From assembly GCA_903813345.2 (NCBI GenBank), contig CAIIXF020000004.1, positions 15,795,513 through 15,859,512 of the forward strand: a stretch of DNA of 64,000 nucleotides. Reading direction: 5' to 3'. This document shows positions 57,907 through 64,000 of the stretch, piece after piece. A program made the translations under genes and the position numbers. The notes under the pieces were generated by a model. It saw only the letters and a list, made by a program, of their open reading frames with translations. It ran no database searches and had not been told where the DNA came from. The stretch comes from Owenia fusiformis. Lineage: Eukaryota; Annelida; Polychaeta; Sabellida; Oweniidae. Within the stretch, counting starts at the first letter, position 1. The number at the start of each line of letters is the position of its first letter.

Positions 57907-58232
57907 TTATCTAAAACATTTGGGGGAAAAGGATCATAAAAAGTACGGATTCCAATAAAATTAAATTGATTATCCAATCTTCAGATGACTGCAAAATGTG
58001 TGATGTAATAAATAGTAGGACTTGAATTCTGATGAATAAACAATTAAGACTTTTGTTTGAGATGGCCTATCTCAGATTGCTTCATCCGGGACAGACACAT
58101 GACTGAAACTTGCCAATCAGGGGCATGGGTTCAGTGAGAATATAATATACCAGTACAAGACAACATTTACAACATACGAGTCAATCAATGTGCTGTCATA
58201 GCCTAAGGACGAGGGGGTTATAATATTCCACT
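57907..58232 (+). other. 5' flank of the GPCR gene
   Basis: Holds the presumed promoter and 5' UTR. GAATATAATATACC at 58137 is TATA-like, about 95 bases before the ATG; no CpG enrichment. Confidence 0.3.
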
Positions 58233-59865
58233 ATGGAGGAAAATATTACAAAGGTGCACAAAACAAATGTACCATTAAGTGCAACAGTAAGCGCTCTCTT
58301 ATACGAGAAAGTGATAATCTGCATCACCGGGATGGTAGGAGTTGTCGGAAACTCTCTTGTGATTTTCGTTTTCATGGCATCAAAGACTCAGCGACGTAAA
58401 ATCACAAACATTCTAATTCTAAATCAGAGTGTCATTGATCTAACAGCATCAGTTTTCATTGGTTTGAACAAATACTTTGATGATATGAGTTGGATTTCAG
58501 AAACTGGACTACTTGCGACAATTTTCTGCAGAGTGTGGATATCACAATATTTCATATGGGGAATGATGGTGGTGTCAACGTTCAACTTAGTTGTGCTAAC
58601 ATTAGAGCGATATATAGCGATAATTCATCCAATGACATACAAGAGATACTTTACCAGAACAGCAGCAAGGATTGCCATGGTAACTGTATGGATAACAGGT
58701 CAGAAATATTTTCTTAGATTTGAGTATAGACTAGTCGTTAAAGCACCTCAAATTAATGTTACATTTAAAAGGGGAGGGGTCTTGCAATTTTTTTATGAGA
58801 TGTATTCCATGAAGTAGAAATAGCACATTTGTTTGTAAGTATTGACTCAATCATCTGAATCTAAAGTTAACATTTGAGTTGATCTACCAAGGTTATCATT
58901 TTGCATTGCCTATGAGATTAATAAATTTCCTTTTTACTTCCACAAATATAGGAATGGGTTACAAAAGCTTTGAAATCTGGAGTACAGAAATGAAAGGGAC
59001 AGTGTGTTCTGTAGGGACGAAATGGCCAAGCTTGAACTTTCAACGTGTCTTTGCCAGCATCAACATATTCATTGAGTTCATCATTCCGATTTGTCTTATG
59101 GCTTGTTGCTACGGTCGAATCGCTTATGTCATGAACAAAGAATCAAATATGAATGCCACTGGGTCGAGGAACCGAAACATGCGGAAAGCCCGAACTAACG
59201 CCATAAAAACGTTACTCCTCGTCTCGATATGTTTCTTTCTATGCTGGGTATGGAACAGCATTAATTTCCTCTTGTACAACATTGGCTACGCAGGGAGTAA
59301 TTTAACGAGTACATTATACCAATGCACAGTTGTCGTCAAATTTGCGAATTGTTGCATCAACCCATTCATATATGTCATCAGTTATGATGTTTTTAAGAAT
59401 GAGATCAAACGATTGTTCTCGTGCAGGGAGACTGATCTGGATTTAGTTGGAAATGGAACTAGGCCAACAATTACGAGTAACCTCACGGAAAAATCAGAAA
59501 AAAATAAAGAGACAAAAAGTAACAGTGCCATATCTCGTAATGACAAGAAAGACAATATGTCACACAGTGAGAAAAACACAAAAAATGATGGAAAGACGAT
59601 TCATAAAGTTAGTTACAAGAAAATGAACAGAATGTTTCATAGTGAGAGAAGTTCTCATATTAAAATATTGCAAAGTGACAGGTGCTCTAATGGCAAAGTG
59701 TATCTCAGTGACAAGAAAAATAAGAGCCAAAAACTTCATAATGACAAGGACCATAATGACAAAGCACATGAACATGACAGCAAAATATTTCACATTGACA
59801 ATGGTCACATCAACCTTGATGAACAGACAATTTTAAATGATGAAGATATAATAACATATTTATAA
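58233..59865 (+). CDS. Class A (rhodopsin-type) GPCR, probable neuropeptide-type receptor, two exons
   Basis: Exon 1 (58233-58698) and exon 2 (58952-59865) join through a GT-AG intron into 459 residues. An in-frame TAA four codons upstream (58221) supports the start. Visible marks: N-glycosylation site N4; TM1 GVVGNSLVIF (N40); TM2 LNQSVIDLTA (D69); disulfide cysteines C99 and C174; TM3 LTLERYIAIIHP (ERY 125-127); W153 in TM4, which the splice completes (WIT-GMGYKSFEIW); P201 in TM5; C253-W254 in TM6; NPFIYVIS (N292-P293) in TM7. The tail from about residue 305 is ~155 residues, unusually long, rich in Lys, Asp, Asn, Ser and His with HNDK/SDKK-like repeats. TM6 reads CWVW, so the usual CWxP proline is replaced by Trp. 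The transmembrane style resembles galanin/allatostatin-like invertebrate expansions; the ligand is unknown. It would sit in the plasma membrane and couple to G proteins. Confidence 0.9.
58699..58951 (+). other. Intron of the GPCR gene
   Basis: 253 bp, donor ACAG|GTCAGA, acceptor TTCCACAAATATAG|GA, phase 1. Removing it restores the TM4-ECL2 reading frame; reading through it gives stops. Confidence 0.85.
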
Positions 59866-59976
59866 TGTCCTAGGCCCTTATTATGCTATCTGTTTAGCAG
59901 AATTTTTTCTTATAAAATGACAAGGTGAGACTTTTGTGGTTTTTCTTTTGCTCTTTTGTGCAAAAAGACTCATTAA

Positions 59977-59982
59977 AATAAA
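59977..59982 (+). promoter_or_regulatory. Candidate polyadenylation signal of the GPCR gene
   Basis: AATAAA about 112 bases after the stop codon. Confidence 0.4.
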
Positions 59983-60942
59983 TTGTGATGACCTTATTAA
60001 CCAATCACCATTAAACAGAGAAGACATATAATGTGTAAGGGCCTCGTACACGAAATGGTACACTACCCTGATTCAAAAATAGTAATGTACCATTAAAATC
60101 TTTGAGTGAGGCTCCCCATGCGGGTCGCAGGAAGAGGTGAGGATTTTGACAAAAAATAGATGGTCAAATTCCCTTTCCTAGGAGTAACCTAGTAAATCCA
60201 TCCCTCCTTTGATGCAATGGTTTCTGGTCAAAGGTTATCAGAAATTCTAAAATCCCTACTCCCAGGAAAAGGTACCCCATTATTCATTGTCAAATTCTCA
60301 CCCCTGGGTCCTGACACTCCTGCACAAAGTTGCCTCGTGTAAACCTTTAAATGAGGCATCAAAGTTGTATAGAATTTTAAAAATATATTCTTAAGTTTTT
60401 GTATTAATTATAAAGTTTTTGTATAAATTATACTCAATTAAAGATTGATTGAAATTTGTACAGTCAGGAAGAAAGTAAAGTAGGCACTTGAGGAAGGTAA
60501 ACAATCTGAATCTTCGAGTTCTTTTGGAAGCATACATATGTATATAGCATGATTGACCACCACAAATGTGCAAACTAAAGCCCACTATAATACATCTGCC
60601 CCAGTAACCTATGTATAGGACTTAAAAAGTGCATTTATGTCTAACAACAATGACGTTGATGAACATTTACTGAGATTTTAAGGCAATTAATTTTTTTGTA
60701 AAAGTAAATTATTGTATATATTTGTTTCAATTACTTCAACACTCTAATGGTTGGTGAAAAAATTCTATGATACAAAAAATCATGTACCAGTCGAGAATTG
60801 ATTTGAATTAGATAAATTGTTTAAGAATCTAATGGCTGGTGTGTAATTTCTCCAATTTAACCAACAATCCACCCAAAGTCATTTGCATTGTGAAACTAGT
60901 GAAACCTATAACTTAAAGCTGATAAATTTTATAGATGAGTAA
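59983..60942. other. Intergenic, no gene seen
   Basis: AT-rich with no recognisable coding or repeat structure. Confidence 0.35.
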
Positions 60943-61591
60943 AAACCTATAAATAGTATCATAGGGAATAACAAGCTATGTGGTTATGAAAGTAATGCAG
61001 ATTATCAACAACCTAGTGTACCATTATTTAGGGAAATGAAAATCTTAACAATTTTTGACATTCACAAGTTAGAGAAATCAAAATTTATGTATAATTGTGT
61101 CAAGGAACCATCAAATTTTCCTGCTTATCTTTTCAAAAACTACTTTACATACATGCACAATCATAATGTTGGTAATCGTACTACAAGACAGTTTCATAAT
61201 ATACGCCCCAGCAAAATAAAAACTGAATTGACAAAAAGATCAGTGACATATTCTGGTGCTATTTTATGGAATTCTTTGCCAAATGTATTTCGAACATGTA
61301 AAACTTTGAATTCTTTTAAACACAACATTAAAAAGGACCTTTTGGAAAAGATGAATGAAAATACTATATAAGATCACATTCCATTTATATTGATTATTTC
61401 TATCAGGACTTCAAAGTTTCTGCATTGCATCTAAACAATTTAGATAATGTATGTTATACTGTTATATATTATATGTTTTGTGATTGCTCTAATAGTTTTT
61501 GATATATGCACTGATACGCCCAATTACTAAGGGTTTCGAGTGCACATGCTTTGTACATTCCATTGTAATATTATCATGAAATAAATAAAAA
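60943..61591 (+). mobile_element. LINE 3' end: ORF2 C-terminal tail plus 3' UTR
   Basis: The frame open from 60943 to the stop at 61371 encodes PLFREMKILTIFDIHKLEKS, FMYNC, then RTTRQFHNIRP, TKRSVTYSGAILWNSLPN and LNSFKHNIKKDLLE. This order (IHKL...FMY...N.R....L....RS..Y.G..LWNSLP....SF...K..LL) is the conserved C-terminal segment of CR1/L2-type non-LTR retrotransposon ORF2. A 3' UTR follows, ending GAAATAAATAAAAAAAAAA. It is 5'-truncated, as usual for LINE insertions; the reverse transcriptase and endonuclease domains are absent. Confidence 0.8.
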
Positions 61592-64000
61592 AAAAAGTCA
61601 AATGGTAAGTGTTGAATGGTTGTCAAGGTGACAACTTGACTCTACAGACTGAAATTGATACTTTGCCAACTTGACCCTTCGACCCTTGGAAAACGTTTCA
61701 ATGAAAATATGTTCTTTTAGTGATTTCGTATCTTTTAGATGATATCCTAGAAAACATATTGCAATGTGTGAAAAGAATTTAAGCCCAAGACTCAATGCAT
61801 TGTGGCTGATTCATTCCACTCATGTGTTGTTTCCTAAACCTATCACTCGATGCTACACATCTTGTACAAAGTTTGAAAAAACACCTTAAAGCAATAACCA
61901 GACCACAATGCCACAGTCCAGGACTTAAATCCTTAATCAAAAAAATATTGCAACCCATTCACATTTGTATACCCAATGATAAATGACTAGAATTATATCA
62001 TCTCATTTATATTGTCATCAGGGCTTAAGTAGTTTCTAGACATACACCTCCTCTTGCTAATGAAACACAGTTAGGGACGGTGTCCACTAATCAACAGTCA
62101 TTGACAAACTAACTTAAGTTTTTAAAGTTTGACCACATCCCCTTATCTCACAAAAATGCTGATTTGGCTTTCACTTGAACATTTTAAAATCAACATCTTC
62201 GGTAATGAATCCATCATTTACCCCCCCCCCCCTCTAACAAAACTAACTTTGTTATTCTACAACCTTTGATAATTGGATGTCATCCCGAAGGTATCAAACA
62301 TTGATTTGTGAAGCAGTCCCGAAGACATTTTGTTATCATTATCCACCAGTAAATTGGTTTGCTGACGTTATCTGATTAAAACATGATATGTTTAAATTAA
62401 AAATTGATACAGTAATACTTTTGTACTGTCACTTAATTGTTTGGCTTTTAGATTTTGAACAACAATGACAAGTAACGACAATCATACATCAGAGAGTAAT
62501 TACAATCCTCAACTAGCTTGGTAATAAATGGAAAATAATAAAAATAACAATGCATTTACTGATTTCTCATACAAAGCACTTCAATTAGTGTTGCGCTTCT
62601 CATAAAAGTATGACCGGGCTTTCTTTATATTAATTGTACACAAAAGTGTGATGTTTTAATTTCTATCTTTTATTTATTTCACTTGTTTTCACTTCTAAGC
62701 TACTGCTAAATCTAGTTATGTCTTTTTGAAGTCTAGGCCGAAAGTCACCCAAATCTCTCACATGGCATATAGTATATTCTTCAAAACCAGACATCACATG
62801 ATCACTTCAAATCTGTTATGTAAAAAGTTTAACAATAGGAAGACTGCTTCAAATCCTAATTAGAATCCAAGATATAGAAATGTAAATTAAATGTAAATTA
62901 AAGAAACATTTGTAAGTCTGAAGATGCTCTGAACAATTGTAATGATTGCATATTTAATGTGAGAAACTGACCAGAGATATCCCAGGTGTACTACATGACC
63001 TGTTGCTTATCTAAATGCTTTTTGTATCATGTTTCCATTAATTAATTTACAAAGTAAAAACATAGTAAAAGTATAAGATATTAATTATAAAATACAACAT
63101 GAAAATCACTCCGTCACATTTGCTTCTCCTCCAAAGAATGCGTCCCGCATTCTAAATGAAAATCACTCCGTTTAATTAGTCCAAGTTAAAAATATATAAC
63201 CTGTAATGTTAAATTCTATCAAAGTATAAAATATGTAGAAATGTTATATCAACGTCCAACGTTGATGTCATCGCCCAATGTTGATGTCATTGCCTGGAGA
63301 TGAGGAGTGTCATATTGTCCTTCCTTCCTGAAGTAAAGTCACATTGTTTATAATATTAATTGTTGCACTATCAGAGTTAATATAATTCAGCATCATTTTC
63401 ATTAATCAAGAAATTCATCATATTAGAAGATTAATAACTCCTCCATAAATTTTTGAGGCCATAAGTCTACCAACTTTCAAATTGTCTGCTAGCAATTCTT
63501 ATTTTAAGCAATTTAGTGTTCAGAGTGGTCGCATATATATATATATATTTTTAAACACCTATTTGTATACTCTACTTTACAATTTACATACTGTTTATCT
63601 AACTAAAATCATCATAAACTACCATAATAATTATTAAACTCAATAAAACAATTATAAATAGGACAATTTCTTTGTGAAAATACCCAAACTGTAATTAACA
63701 ACCAACAAAGGTAATTGATCACTCATTATGCACCAGCACAGAATTTCACGTGATGATTCTGTTGCCAGTAAAAACTTCAACTTGGCACAATCCAATCCTG
63801 TATTTTCTTGAGTTAAAAAATTACAATCATATGTAAAGGAGAAAAAAAAATCTTTTATGGCCTATTATAACCATATCTAGTTAAAAGTAACTTGCACTAA
63901 ATCCTACCTTTCTACTAAGTTTTGTTTATAAACACTGTTACTGATGCACATCATAATTGTTTGTGCAAACTTTATCTGTACCATAATGCTTTGGTATATG
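61592..64000. other. No gene seen
   Basis: AT-rich. A C run at 62220-62232, an (AT)n tract at 63533-63548 and two copies of AA(C/T)GTTGATGTCAT near 63260-63290. No exon of either neighbouring gene type was recognised. Confidence 0.35.

Noticed and set aside
59382-59836. Open frames antisense or frame-shifted within GPCR exon 2
   Set aside because: Shadows of the receptor tail's repetitive coding sequence.

Overview
This is nuclear DNA from an invertebrate animal, AT-rich and dense in repeats. The evidence is GT-AG introns in two kinds of gene, class A peptide-type GPCRs, the last exons of a nuclear gene for mitochondrial elongation factor G1, LINE fragments, mariner-type MITEs, and repeat families ending in (GACG)n microsatellites. 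A marine lophotrochozoan such as a mollusc, annelid or brachiopod fits, but an invertebrate deuterostome cannot be excluded from this window.

Layout. 1-298 (-) is the first coding exon of a GPCR that runs off the left edge. 1.3-7.0 kb is a nest of inverted repeats. 7.6-13.6 kb (-) holds the last four recognisable coding exons of GFM1. The final intron is filled by a 4.4 kb array of about 61 copies of a 72-bp unit, and each unit is a copy of the intron/last-exon junction. 14.2-31.4 kb is a mosaic of transposon-like pieces: (GACG)n elements, a perfect-ended mariner-type MITE, a tRNA-Ala-like pseudogene, a LINE fragment and tandem repeats. 31.4-47.8 kb is a 16.4 kb head-to-tail array of nine 1.4-2.4 kb elements with conserved terminal hairpins, internal core repeats and microsatellites; a tenth copy lies alone, inverted, at 21.4-22.8 kb. 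48-58 kb contains a 189-bp tandem duplication, a 45-bp perfect palindrome, nested inverted-repeat transposons and an element packed with CCATGG words. 58.2-59.9 kb (+) is a complete two-exon GPCR gene, followed by the 3' end of a LINE (60.9-61.6 kb).

The protein-coding content is therefore small: one partial and one full receptor, unrelated in function to the C-terminal part of one mitochondrial translation factor. The upstream GFM1 exons were not found in the window. The most unusual item is the GFM1 array. It multiplies a whole 3' splice-site module (branch-point-like CTAAAC, pyrimidine tract, AG, first 27 exon bases) about 60-fold, in the reading frame of the gene. Second is the tandem array of Helitron/Helentron-like (or bivalve 'pearl'-like) elements, which also multiplies a perfect DR1 nuclear-receptor motif.
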